DNA of 64,000 bases from Deltaproteobacteria bacterium (GTDB taxonomy: Bacteria > Desulfobacterota > Desulfobaccia > Desulfobaccales > 0-14-0-80-60-11): positions 23,524 through 87,523 of the forward strand of contig QZIZ01000019.1 in the NCBI GenBank assembly GCA_003599195.1, in the 5' to 3' direction. Position 1 is the first letter of the stretch; the number at the start of each line of letters is the position of its first letter. The translations under genes were made by a program, and so were the position numbers. The notes beneath the pieces are model-generated. The model was not told the origin of the DNA. It worked only from the letters and a program-made list of their open reading frames with translations, and did no database searches. Shown here one piece after another: positions 27,589 to 36,415 of this stretch.

Positions 27589-29649
27589 ATGAAACGATTT
27601 CATCGACAAGGAAAAATCATCCTTGCCGCGGTCCTGGGGCTGGCCTTGCTCCCCGGACCGGTCTGGGGACAATCCCTGAAAACCGTCCAGGTGCCGGAAC
27701 CCCCCACCCTTTCCAGTTTTGTGAGAGATAAAGCCGCGGCCATTCAGTTGGGGAAGGCCCTCTTCTGGGATATGCAGGTGGGCAGCGACGGGGTCACGGC
27801 CTGCGCCAGTTGCCATTTCCACGCCGGGGCTGACAGCCGCACCCGGGCCCAACTCAACCCGGACACCCTGGGAGGGGATGCCACTTTCCAGGCCGGGGGG
27901 CGCAACACCAATTTGGGCCGGAGCAAATTCCCCTTTGTCAAGTTTGTCAATCCCGACGATCCCAGTGCCGGGGTCCTTAGGGATTGGAACGACGTGGTTT
28001 CCTCCCAGGGGGTGCGCCTCACCCTGTTCACGGATATCGTGCCCGGCAACGCCGTGGATGCCGGGGTCTCCCAGCGGGATCCGGTTTTCCGGTTCCAGCG
28101 GCGGGTGGAGCCCCGCAATACTCCCACCATGATCAATGCGGTCTTTAACTTCGCCAATTTTTGGGACGGCCGGGCCAATAACGTCTTCAACGGCGCCAAT
28201 CCCTTCGGGGCCATGGATACGGACGCGGCCGGAAATCCCAATAAAAGGATCGTGAAAAATGTCGCCGGAGTCCTGACCCCGGTGCTCATCCGCATCCGCA
28301 ACGCCAGCCTGGCTTCCCAGGCCACGGGTCCGCCTCTGAGCGACTTCGAGATGTCCTGGAGGGGCCGCACCTGGCCCAAGGTTGGCAAGAAGATGCTCAG
28401 CCTGGCCCCCTTGGCCCAGCAGGTGGTGCATCCCCAGGACAGCGTCCTGGGCCTGCTCGCCAACTCCACCCTGGTCAACGGCGTGCCCTCCAATGTTCCC
28501 GGGATCAACACCACCTATGAGGCTCTGATCAAGAAAGCCTTTTTCGGTTCGTATTGGGGCAATACCACCCAAATAGTGACTTTTAACGCCGAGGGGCTGC
28601 CCACGGTCCTGCCCCACCCCGGCAGGCCCTTGACCACTGACGAATACACGCAGATGGAGGCCAACTTCAGCCTTTTCTTCGGTCTGGCCGTGCAGCTCTA
28701 CGAGGCGACCTTGATCGCGGACGACACCCCCTTCGACCGGTTCCAGGATGGTTTTCCCAATTCCCTTACCCCCGAGCAGGTGTTCGGCATGCAGATTTTC
28801 GATTTTGCCCAATGCTCGGTGTGCCATGCAGGCGCAGAAATGACTGCCGCGTCCGTGGCCAATCTTCTCCTGAACCCAAATCCCCCGCCTCCGGGGCAGA
28901 TCAATGTGCCCGACCCCACCAAAAATCCCCTGAACGCCATCGAACAGATGCCGTTCACGGTGGGGGAAGGCCTTTATGACGTGGATTTCGTCCATATCAG
29001 CGTGGTGCGCCAGTCCAACGACCCGGGCCGGGGGGGGACCGCGCCCTTTATCAACCCCCGCACCGCGGCCGAATATCCCCTTTCCTGGTCGGTTCTGGGC
29101 CAGTTGAAAAGGGACGGGCTGCTGCCGCCCTCGGTGGCCGCGTTTACCCCCAACCTGCCGGTGGGCTTCCAGGCGAATTTCACCCGGCCTTTCCCGGACC
29201 GGGCGGTCAATAGCGGGGCCATGAAAGTCCCCCAACTGCGCAACATTGACCTGACCGGCCCCTATTTCCACAACGGTGGAGCCGCCACCCTGATGCAGGT
29301 GGTGGACTTTTATACCCGGGGCGGGAACTTTCGCTTCGGGAATTTTCCCGACATAACTGAAGCAATGGACGGCGACGTTCCTGCTGAGGTTGCCCCAGTC
29401 GGCTTTTTGATCGGCAATACCGCCGCTCAAAGGGCCCTGGTGGCCTTCCTCCAGGCCCTCACCGACCCCCGGGTCAAAGAAGAGCAAGCTCCCTTTGATC
29501 ATCCTCAACTCTTCGTGCCCCAGGGCATCGATCCCGTCACCAGAATCGAAGTTATTAACGAGATTCCGCCGGTGGGCGCGGGCGGCCGCATACCTGCCGG
29601 ATTGCTGCCCCTGCAGCCCTTCCTGAACGTGAACCAATTCTCGCCGTAA
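27589..29649 (+). CDS. Secreted di-heme cytochrome c peroxidase family protein (MauG/CCP-like)
   Basis: Strong Shine-Dalgarno (aaggagg) and signal peptide; CASCH and CSVCH heme motifs; GAMKVPQLRNIDLTGPYFHNGGAATLMQVVDFYTRGG. Confidence 0.88.
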   Translation: MKRFHRQGKIILAAVLGLALLPGPVWGQSLKTVQVPEPPTLSSFVRDKAAAIQLGKALFWDMQVGSDGVTACASCHFHAGADSRTRAQLNPDTLGGDATFQAGGRNTNLGRSKFPFVKFVNPDDPSAGVLRDWNDVVSSQGVRLTLFTDIVPGNAVDAGVSQRDPVFRFQRRVEPRNTPTMINAVFNFANFWDGRANNVFNGANPFGAMDTDAAGNPNKRIVKNVAGVLTPVLIRIRNASLASQATGPPLSDFEMSWRGRTWPKVGKKMLSLAPLAQQVVHPQDSVLGLLANSTLVNGVPSNVPGINTTYEALIKKAFFGSYWGNTTQIVTFNAEGLPTVLPHPGRPLTTDEYTQMEANFSLFFGLAVQLYEATLIADDTPFDRFQDGFPNSLTPEQVFGMQIFDFAQCSVCHAGAEMTAASVANLLLNPNPPPPGQINVPDPTKNPLNAIEQMPFTVGEGLYDVDFVHISVVRQSNDPGRGGTAPFINPRTAAEYPLSWSVLGQLKRDGLLPPSVAAFTPNLPVGFQANFTRPFPDRAVNSGAMKVPQLRNIDLTGPYFHNGGAATLMQVVDFYTRGGNFRFGNFPDITEAMDGDVPAEVAPVGFLIGNTAAQRALVAFLQALTDPRVKEEQAPFDHPQLFVPQGIDPVTRIEVINEIPPVGAGGRIPAGLLPLQPFLNVNQFSP

Positions 29650-29677
29650 AGGACGGAGCAGCACCACCTGAAGGACA

Positions 29678-29711
29678 AAACGGCCGGGTAATACCCGGCC
29701 GTTTCTTTTTC
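29678..29711 (+). terminator. Rho-independent terminator
   Basis: AAACGGCCGGGT-AAT-ACCCGGCCGTTT followed by cttttt, just after the peroxidase stop. Confidence 0.9.
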
Positions 29712-30118
29712 TTTTACCAAGGGGACGATTCGGGGAGAGCCCGGCCCATCCGCACCCCACGGACTGGAGCCGGTAGCGGCGGCCCGTAGCAATAATTACC
29801 TAGATAAATCTTATTGTAATAGTATTATTTACTAGAGTAGATTATCAAAAGTTAGATACCCTTACCGGCCTTTATGCCTATACAAAAATAGGTACAGGGA
29901 GCTACTTGACATTTTTTTCTGTGTAAGTATAATTTATTTCAACAATATTTGCCTCTAACGGCAGATAATTTTGACATATTCATTAAATCTTAATGACAAA
30001 TTTTTGAGAGAACTTAACATTAAGAAATAAACAACTTCAGACTCCCCAAAGTCTTATCAAAAAGGAACAGGGGAATTCGTCTGTCCCTCCCAAAATATTG
30101 GCGGATGAGGATTTGCCG

Positions 30119-31174
30119 ATGAATTCAGGAAAATTTTGGATGCTGCTTCTAATTATCTGTTTGGGGCTGGTGGGCTGCGGCGGCCCTGGAGCTCACCAGA
30201 TGGCGCCCCAGCAGATCGCGGCCCAGGTGGACTCCAAGAGCAAGCAAAGCCAGCAGCTTCAGGAGCAGTTGTTGAAACAGATGGCCATGACCGCTGCGAT
30301 CAGGGATTATCGAGACTATAAAGTGGGCTCGGAGGACATGTTGGCAATCACTTGCCTGGGCACGGATAAGCTGAATACCGAGGCCCGGGTCAATGGCCAG
30401 GGCGAGATCAGCCTGATGCTGGTGGGGCCGGTCAAGGTGGAGGGCTTAACCGCCACTGAGATCGAGAAGAAGCTGGCCCAGCTCTATCAGGAAGGGGATT
30501 ACCTGCGAAATCCGCAAATAACGGTGGCCGTCAAGGAATTCCGCCATCAGAAAGTGGCCGTCACCGGCGCGGTCAACAAACCGGATACTTACACCCTCAT
30601 CGGCCCCCGCACCCTGCTGGAGGTGCTGGGGATGGCCGGCGGACTCACGAATAATGCCGGCGAGGTGGCCCATGTGGTCCGCCCCTACAAAGGCAAGGAG
30701 ACCTCCAAAGAGGGTATGACCCGGCAGTCTTTCACCCCGGGCACGGAGACCATCATGGTGGATCTGAACCGGGCTTTGATCAAGGGAGACCCGGGGGTAA
30801 ATATTGCCATCCGTAGCGGGGATGTGGTCCATGTCCCCTTTGCCCATCTCGCCTATGTCCTGGGTGCGGTTGCCAGACCCGGGGAGGTCCCCATCAAGAA
30901 TAATATGACGGTGACCAAGGCCGTGGCCCAGGCCGGGGGCCAGCACATCATCCTCAGCTCCAACAACGCCTCCATTTTACGGATGGATGAGAACGGCCAA
31001 CGCCAGACCATTCCGGTAAACCTTGCCTCCATCACTAAGGGCACTGAACCGGACATCCCCTTGAAGGAAAATGACATCGTCTTCGTCCAAGAGAGCGGGG
31101 CGCGGCGGTTCTTCTTTGATTTCAAATTCTTTATGCCCGGCAATGTCGGCATGGGCATCCCGGGCCTGATCTAG
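30119..31174 (+). CDS. Polysaccharide export outer-membrane lipoprotein (Wza-like)
   Basis: Lipobox MNSGKFWMLLLIICLGLVGCGG; DYKVGSEDMLAITCLGTDKLNTEARVNGQGEISLMLVGPVKVEGLTATEIEKKLAQLY plus SLBB-like repeats. Confidence 0.9.
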   Translation: MNSGKFWMLLLIICLGLVGCGGPGAHQMAPQQIAAQVDSKSKQSQQLQEQLLKQMAMTAAIRDYRDYKVGSEDMLAITCLGTDKLNTEARVNGQGEISLMLVGPVKVEGLTATEIEKKLAQLYQEGDYLRNPQITVAVKEFRHQKVAVTGAVNKPDTYTLIGPRTLLEVLGMAGGLTNNAGEVAHVVRPYKGKETSKEGMTRQSFTPGTETIMVDLNRALIKGDPGVNIAIRSGDVVHVPFAHLAYVLGAVARPGEVPIKNNMTVTKAVAQAGGQHIILSSNNASILRMDENGQRQTIPVNLASITKGTEPDIPLKENDIVFVQESGARRFFFDFKFFMPGNVGMGIPGLI

Positions 31175-31317
31175 GCGTCAAGCCGACCAAGGTCCTGCGG
31201 GCCTACCGCCCCGGGAACCTTGGCGGCGGCGGCGCTAAGATAAGGTTAACGGCCAATAAAAAAGGACTCTGAGATCAAGGGTCTGAATTTCAGGATCAGT
31301 TTTTAAGGATCTATCCT

Positions 31318-33612
31318 ATGCAAAATGAAACCCCGAACTACATGCTTGTACCTTCTTCTCCCTCCATGCCCCCCGCCCTGGACAGCTATTACAAAGGCGA
31401 GACTGAAGAGGTCTCACACCTGCGGGATTACTGGCACATCCTCTTGAAGCGCAAGTGGTGGTTCCTCGGCGTGTTATTGGGGACGGTGGGCCTGACCTTG
31501 TCGGTCAGCGGTTTGATGTCCCCCATTTATAAGGTCACCACCACCATCCAGATCCTCCAGGATAATCCTTCGGCCTTGGTGGGCGGACAAAACACCGATC
31601 CCCTGGGAGCCTTAACCGGTTCCAGTTCCGTGGATAAATTTTACGAAACCCAGTACAACATCCTCAAAAGCCCCACCATTGCCAAGGGCCTCATCGACAC
31701 CCTGAACCTGAAGGAGCATCCATCTTACAAAAAGGTGGAAAGAGACTATCCCAAGGACTCTCCCGAAGCTATCAAAGACAGATATGCCTGGGCCCTGCTG
31801 GATAGTCTGAAAGTGGACCCGGTCAAGAACTCGTTTTTAGTGGATGTCTCCTTTAAGTCCACGGACAAGAATATGGCCTGGAAGATCACGGAGGCCATAC
31901 CCAAAGAATATTTGAAATTGTCCATGAGCACCCGGGAGCAGTCCTATACCACCCTGCGGGAATGGCTGGATAAGGAGCTGGTCCGTCTGGGCCAGAAGCT
32001 GCAAGACTCCGAACGGACTCTGTACGCTCATGGCCAGAAACAGGACTTTCTGTCCATGGAAGAGCCCGAAGTGAACGTCGTGGTCAAAAAATATGTGGCG
32101 GTGAGCCAGGCATTGACCGCGGCCCAGGCCGACAAGGCCAATAAGGAAGCCCAGTATAAACAGATCAAGGAACAGGGCGCGGATGCGCCGCTGATCACCA
32201 ACCATCCCCTGGTTACGGCGTTGCGCCAGTCATTGATCGATCTCGAGGGCCAGGTTTCCGGACAAAGCAAGATCTTCGGACCTAATTTCCCCGAGCAGGC
32301 GTCCATCAGCGCCAGGATGAGGGAAGTGCGCCAGCGTCTCAACCAGGAGGTCAGGCGCCTGGAGGCCAGCATTAAGGCGGATTATGAAGCCGCTACCAAG
32401 TCGGAAGCCTTACTGCAAAAGGAATTCGATCTCCAACGCTCCAAGATGGTGGACCTGCAAAACGATCTGGTCCATCATCACGTCTTGAAACGGGACCTGC
32501 AGACCAACCAGACCCTTTATGAAGGCCTGCTGGCCCGTATGAAAGAAGCCAGCGTGGCCAGCACCATGGTGGCCAGCAACGTGTCGGTCATCACCCCGGC
32601 TCTTGATCCTTACGAGCCCTGGTTGCCCAAGTATCTGCTATTCACGGTCCTGGCGGTGGTCCTCGGCTCCATGTTCGGCATGGGAACCTCCTTCTTCGTC
32701 GAATACATGGATGACTCCATCAAGACCATGGAAGAAATGGAGAAGATCTGCCATATCTCCTCCCTGGGAGTCATTCCCATGATGAAGGAAGATTCCTGGA
32801 AATTACCCATGGTCGGCCGGGAATCCCGGATGCTTACCGGCCCCGGCGCCGATACCCAGGGGCCGGCGGAGGCTCCTTCCCCCGTGGAACTCCTGTCTTA
32901 CAACAATCCCATGTCCATGCTCGGGGAGGCCATCCAGCACATCCGCACTTCGCTGCTGCTCTCAACCTCGGAGGCGCCGCCCAAGGTCATCGTCATCACC
33001 AGCGGCAATCCCGGGGAGGGCAAAACCACGGTCTCCGTGAATCTGGCAGCCGCGTTGGCCGGTCCCGACCGCCGCTGCGTTATTTTGGACTGCGACCTTA
33101 GAAAAGCCAGGGTTCATCAGGTCTTCCGGCAGCCCGTGCAACCCGGCCTCACCAATTACCTTACCGGCGCCTCGGCCTTGGAAGACGTCCTCCGCACCAC
33201 CTCGGTGCCCAATCTCTATTTCCTGCCGGCCGGCCCGACGCCGCCCAATCCCAACGAGCTTTTCAGTTCCTCGGCTTTCACCAACCTCATCAATCACCTC
33301 CGGGGCGAATTCGATCACATTATCCTGGATTCGCCTCCCATCATCGGCTTTGCCGACGGGCGGACCATTTCCACCATCGCCGATGGAGTGCTGCTGGTGA
33401 TCAGACACCACTTCACCACCCGGGAAGCCGGGCAACTGGCCATGCAATTGCTGTCCCAGAACAATGCCCGTATCCTGGGCGGGATCCTGACCATGACCAA
33501 AAAAGAGCGCATGGGATATGGCGGCTACTACGGCTACTTCAAGAATTATCACAAATATTATGGCGGTTATAATAAGCAGGATACTGGGGAGGGAAAGCAG
33601 ACTCAACATTAA
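31318..33612 (+). CDS. Polysaccharide co-polymerase / tyrosine autokinase (Wzc-like)
   Basis: N-terminal Wzz domain; C-terminal kinase VIVITSGNPGEGKTTVSVNLAAALA, CVILDCDLRKARVHQVF; Tyr-rich tail GYGGYYGYFKNYHKYYGGYNKQ. Confidence 0.93.
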   Translation: MQNETPNYMLVPSSPSMPPALDSYYKGETEEVSHLRDYWHILLKRKWWFLGVLLGTVGLTLSVSGLMSPIYKVTTTIQILQDNPSALVGGQNTDPLGALTGSSSVDKFYETQYNILKSPTIAKGLIDTLNLKEHPSYKKVERDYPKDSPEAIKDRYAWALLDSLKVDPVKNSFLVDVSFKSTDKNMAWKITEAIPKEYLKLSMSTREQSYTTLREWLDKELVRLGQKLQDSERTLYAHGQKQDFLSMEEPEVNVVVKKYVAVSQALTAAQADKANKEAQYKQIKEQGADAPLITNHPLVTALRQSLIDLEGQVSGQSKIFGPNFPEQASISARMREVRQRLNQEVRRLEASIKADYEAATKSEALLQKEFDLQRSKMVDLQNDLVHHHVLKRDLQTNQTLYEGLLARMKEASVASTMVASNVSVITPALDPYEPWLPKYLLFTVLAVVLGSMFGMGTSFFVEYMDDSIKTMEEMEKICHISSLGVIPMMKEDSWKLPMVGRESRMLTGPGADTQGPAEAPSPVELLSYNNPMSMLGEAIQHIRTSLLLSTSEAPPKVIVITSGNPGEGKTTVSVNLAAALAGPDRRCVILDCDLRKARVHQVFRQPVQPGLTNYLTGASALEDVLRTTSVPNLYFLPAGPTPPNPNELFSSSAFTNLINHLRGEFDHIILDSPPIIGFADGRTISTIADGVLLVIRHHFTTREAGQLAMQLLSQNNARILGGILTMTKKERMGYGGYYGYFKNYHKYYGGYNKQDTGEGKQTQH

Positions 33613-33719
33613 GGCGGCGGCAGGAAAGACGCCTGCCAATCTCTACTGAAACCGGAACTTACTCAGGGTGGAGCCACAGGGATTGCGGCCTGAGGAATAA
33701 TGATAAAAGAGAAGAGTCG

Positions 33720-34859
33720 ATGAGTGATTTTTTCCGCGATAAAGTCATCTTGATTACCGGAGCCGCGGGCACCATAGGGAAGGAAATCGTCCGCCAATTG
33801 CTGGCGACGGAAGCCCGGGAAATCCGGTTAATAGATAATAATGAATCGGAATTATTCTACCTGGGAAATAAATACCGCCATCACGGGCCCGTCACCTTAT
33901 ATCTGGGCGATGTGCGCGACGAAAAGAAACTGCTCAATGTCACCCAAGGGGTGGATCTCATCTTCCATCTGGCCGCGTTAAAACACGTGGGCCTCTCGGA
34001 GTACAATCCTTTCGAAGCGGTGCAAACCAATATCAACGGCGTCAAGCACCTGGTGCAAGCCGCGATGTCCAATAATGTCCCCCGGGTGATTTACACCAGC
34101 TCCGACAAGGCGGTCAATCCCACCAACGTCATGGGCACCTCCAAGCTCATGGGCGAACGCATCATCACCGCCGCCAATATCGTCAATTCCAACGGCAGGC
34201 AGATCTTTTCCAGTGTCCGCTTCGGAAATGTTTTAGGCTCCAGGGGCTCAGTGGTGCCGATTTTCGCACAGCAGATCATCAACGGCAAAAAAATCACCAT
34301 TACCGACGCCCGCATGACCCGGTTCGTCATGACCATCCAGGAGGCAGCCCAACTGGTCCTGGAGGCCGCCACGCTGGTCTGCGGGGGGGAGGTCCTGGTT
34401 ACCAAGATGCCGGTGATGCGCATCGTTGATTTAGCCCGGGCCATGGCCTGCCTGCTGGCTCCTCAAATCGGCCGCGATCCCGAGAAGATCACCTGCAAAT
34501 ATGTGGGAGCCACTCCCGGCGAAAAGCTGTATGAAGAGCTGATGACCATAGAGGAAGTGGGCCGCCTGAAAGAGCTGCCCTCCATGTTTGCCATTCTGCC
34601 GGGTCTGGAGGCGTTTTACCACAAGATAAGCTACTCCTATCCGGACGAACTGCCGCAAACGAATAAGCAGCCCTATATTTCCTCGTTGCAGACTCCCATG
34701 TCCGTGGCGGAAATCAAAGACTACCTGAAGCGCTACGGTATCTTGGACGAATTTCTCCCCCCCGGAGATTCCTGGCATCCAGGTTATGGACCCCTGCCGG
34801 TGGAACGGGAGCCCGCCCCCCCTGCAGCCAACAACAACTATAAATACCAAAGCGGGTAA
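33720..34859 (+). CDS. UDP-GlcNAc 4,6-dehydratase-like SDR, copy 2 (paralog of 26005..27141)
   Basis: VILITGAAGTIGKEIVRQL...HLAALKHVGLSEYNPFEAVQTNINGVKHLVQ...SSDKAVNPTNVMGTSKLMGERIITAANIV. Confidence 0.9.
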   Translation: MSDFFRDKVILITGAAGTIGKEIVRQLLATEAREIRLIDNNESELFYLGNKYRHHGPVTLYLGDVRDEKKLLNVTQGVDLIFHLAALKHVGLSEYNPFEAVQTNINGVKHLVQAAMSNNVPRVIYTSSDKAVNPTNVMGTSKLMGERIITAANIVNSNGRQIFSSVRFGNVLGSRGSVVPIFAQQIINGKKITITDARMTRFVMTIQEAAQLVLEAATLVCGGEVLVTKMPVMRIVDLARAMACLLAPQIGRDPEKITCKYVGATPGEKLYEELMTIEEVGRLKELPSMFAILPGLEAFYHKISYSYPDELPQTNKQPYISSLQTPMSVAEIKDYLKRYGILDEFLPPGDSWHPGYGPLPVEREPAPPAANNNYKYQSG

Positions 34860-34868
34860 GAGGTTCGT

Positions 34869-35480
34869 ATGAGCTTTACCTTATGGTTTACCGGTCTTTC
34901 CGCGTCCGGGAAGACCACCCTGTCACGCCGCATCTACTTTGATTTAAAATCCCGGGGCCTCAAAGTGGAGCTTCTGGATGGGGACTTGGTGCGGGCGGCC
35001 CTCAACCAGGATCTGGGGTTCAGCCGGCGGGACCGGGATATACAGGTGCGCCGCCTCGGCTTTATTTCCCACCTGTTAAATAAGAATGACGTTATCTCCA
35101 TCGTGGGGGCGATTTCCCCTTACGCCGGCACCAGGGCCAAAAACCGCCAGCTGATTGAACAATATATCGAGATTTTTTGCTCCTGCCCCTTGGAGGTGGT
35201 CGAGGGCCGGGACCCGAAAGGGTTATATGCCAAGGCGCGTAGAGGGGAAATCTTGCATTTTACCGGAATTTCCGATCCTTATGAGGCTCCCGAGGCCCCC
35301 GAAATTATTGCCCATACCGACCAGGAAAGTGAGGAGGCAAGCACGGCCAAGATCATAAATTTCTTGGAAGAATGCGATTATATTCCCCGCAGGGATTGCT
35401 GCCCCATTATCGATTACTCCGAGAGCGACGAGCGGCAGTGGCGTCAAAGATTGGCCAACCTGGGGTTTATCAAGAGTTAG
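34869..35480 (+). CDS. cysC: Adenylylsulfate (APS) kinase
   Basis: LWFTGLSASGKTTLSRRIYFDLKSRGLKVELLDGDLVRAALNQDLGFSRRDRDIQVRRLGFIS...VGAISPYAGTRAKNRQ...GRDPKGLYAKARRGEI...GISDPYEAPEAPEI. Confidence 0.93.
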   Translation: MSFTLWFTGLSASGKTTLSRRIYFDLKSRGLKVELLDGDLVRAALNQDLGFSRRDRDIQVRRLGFISHLLNKNDVISIVGAISPYAGTRAKNRQLIEQYIEIFCSCPLEVVEGRDPKGLYAKARRGEILHFTGISDPYEAPEAPEIIAHTDQESEEASTAKIINFLEECDYIPRRDCCPIIDYSESDERQWRQRLANLGFIKS

Positions 35481-35511
35481 CCCGGCGGAAATTCAAAAGG
35501 CCTCGAAATTT

Positions 35512-36399
35512 ATGAAAACTGATGATGGTAAATGGTCTCCTGATTTTATCGGCGTCGGCGTGGAACGAAGCGCCACCAGCTGGCTTTGGACCTGCCTCGA
35601 CGAGCATCCCCAGATCTGCATGAGCCATCCGAAAGAGATTCATTATTTCAACAGAAATTATGACCAGGGTGAAAAATGGTACCGCCAACATTTTGCGCCC
35701 GACGCCCACACCAGGATTTTCGGGGAAATCAACCCGGTTTATATGGATGATCCCCTGGCTTGCGAACGCATCGCCAGAGACTACCCGAATGCCAAGATAT
35801 TGGTGATCCTGCGGAATCCTTTTGAAAGAGCCTTGTCGCATTTATCAGTGATCTTGAGAAACGAGCAGGGAGTCGTCGATAATCAGGATCTCGGTTTAGC
35901 CAGGGAAACCGTAGCCCTGGACGATAAATATTTGCGCCGCAGCTTATACTACCGGGGACTGAAGCCCTATTTGCGCGCCTTTCCCCGGGAGCGGATCATT
36001 ATTCTGTTTTATGAAGATATGAAATTGGATCCTCAGGCTTTTCTGCATTCATTATTTTTTCAACTGGGCGTGGATGCGGATTTCCTGCCGGCGTCCTTAG
36101 AAAAAATTATTAACCGGACTTCGAATTACCGCTTTCCTCTAATCTTTTGGGGGCTGGTTAAGCTGAGACAAATCCTTAAGACCCTGCCCGTCACTGAACG
36201 GCTAGTGGAAAGATTTATCAAAAAATCAAATCTCTGGTCCTGGTCTTCAAGGATTTTTGAATCCGACCACGCCAAAAAAAATGGGTCTAAACTGGAGTTC
36301 GAAGAGGTGTTCGGCGCCGAGGGACGGGATATCATCACGGCGGACCTGGAACTCCTGGTCAAGGACCTGCACTTAAAAGTCCCGGCCGGCTGGAATTAA
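35512..36399 (+). CDS. Sulfotransferase family protein
   Basis: PDFIGVGVERSATSWLWTCLDEHPQICMSHPKEIHYFN (PAPS 5'-phosphosulfate-binding-loop-like) and ILVILRNPFERALSHLS (3'-phosphate-binding-like). Confidence 0.88.
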   Translation: MKTDDGKWSPDFIGVGVERSATSWLWTCLDEHPQICMSHPKEIHYFNRNYDQGEKWYRQHFAPDAHTRIFGEINPVYMDDPLACERIARDYPNAKILVILRNPFERALSHLSVILRNEQGVVDNQDLGLARETVALDDKYLRRSLYYRGLKPYLRAFPRERIIILFYEDMKLDPQAFLHSLFFQLGVDADFLPASLEKIINRTSNYRFPLIFWGLVKLRQILKTLPVTERLVERFIKKSNLWSWSSRIFESDHAKKNGSKLEFEEVFGAEGRDIITADLELLVKDLHLKVPAGWN

Positions 36400-36415
36400 C
36401 CGATGTGATTATGGT

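Noticed and set aside
27523-29760. 745-aa minus-strand ORF
   Set aside because: Antisense shadow of the cytochrome c peroxidase; no recognisable motifs.
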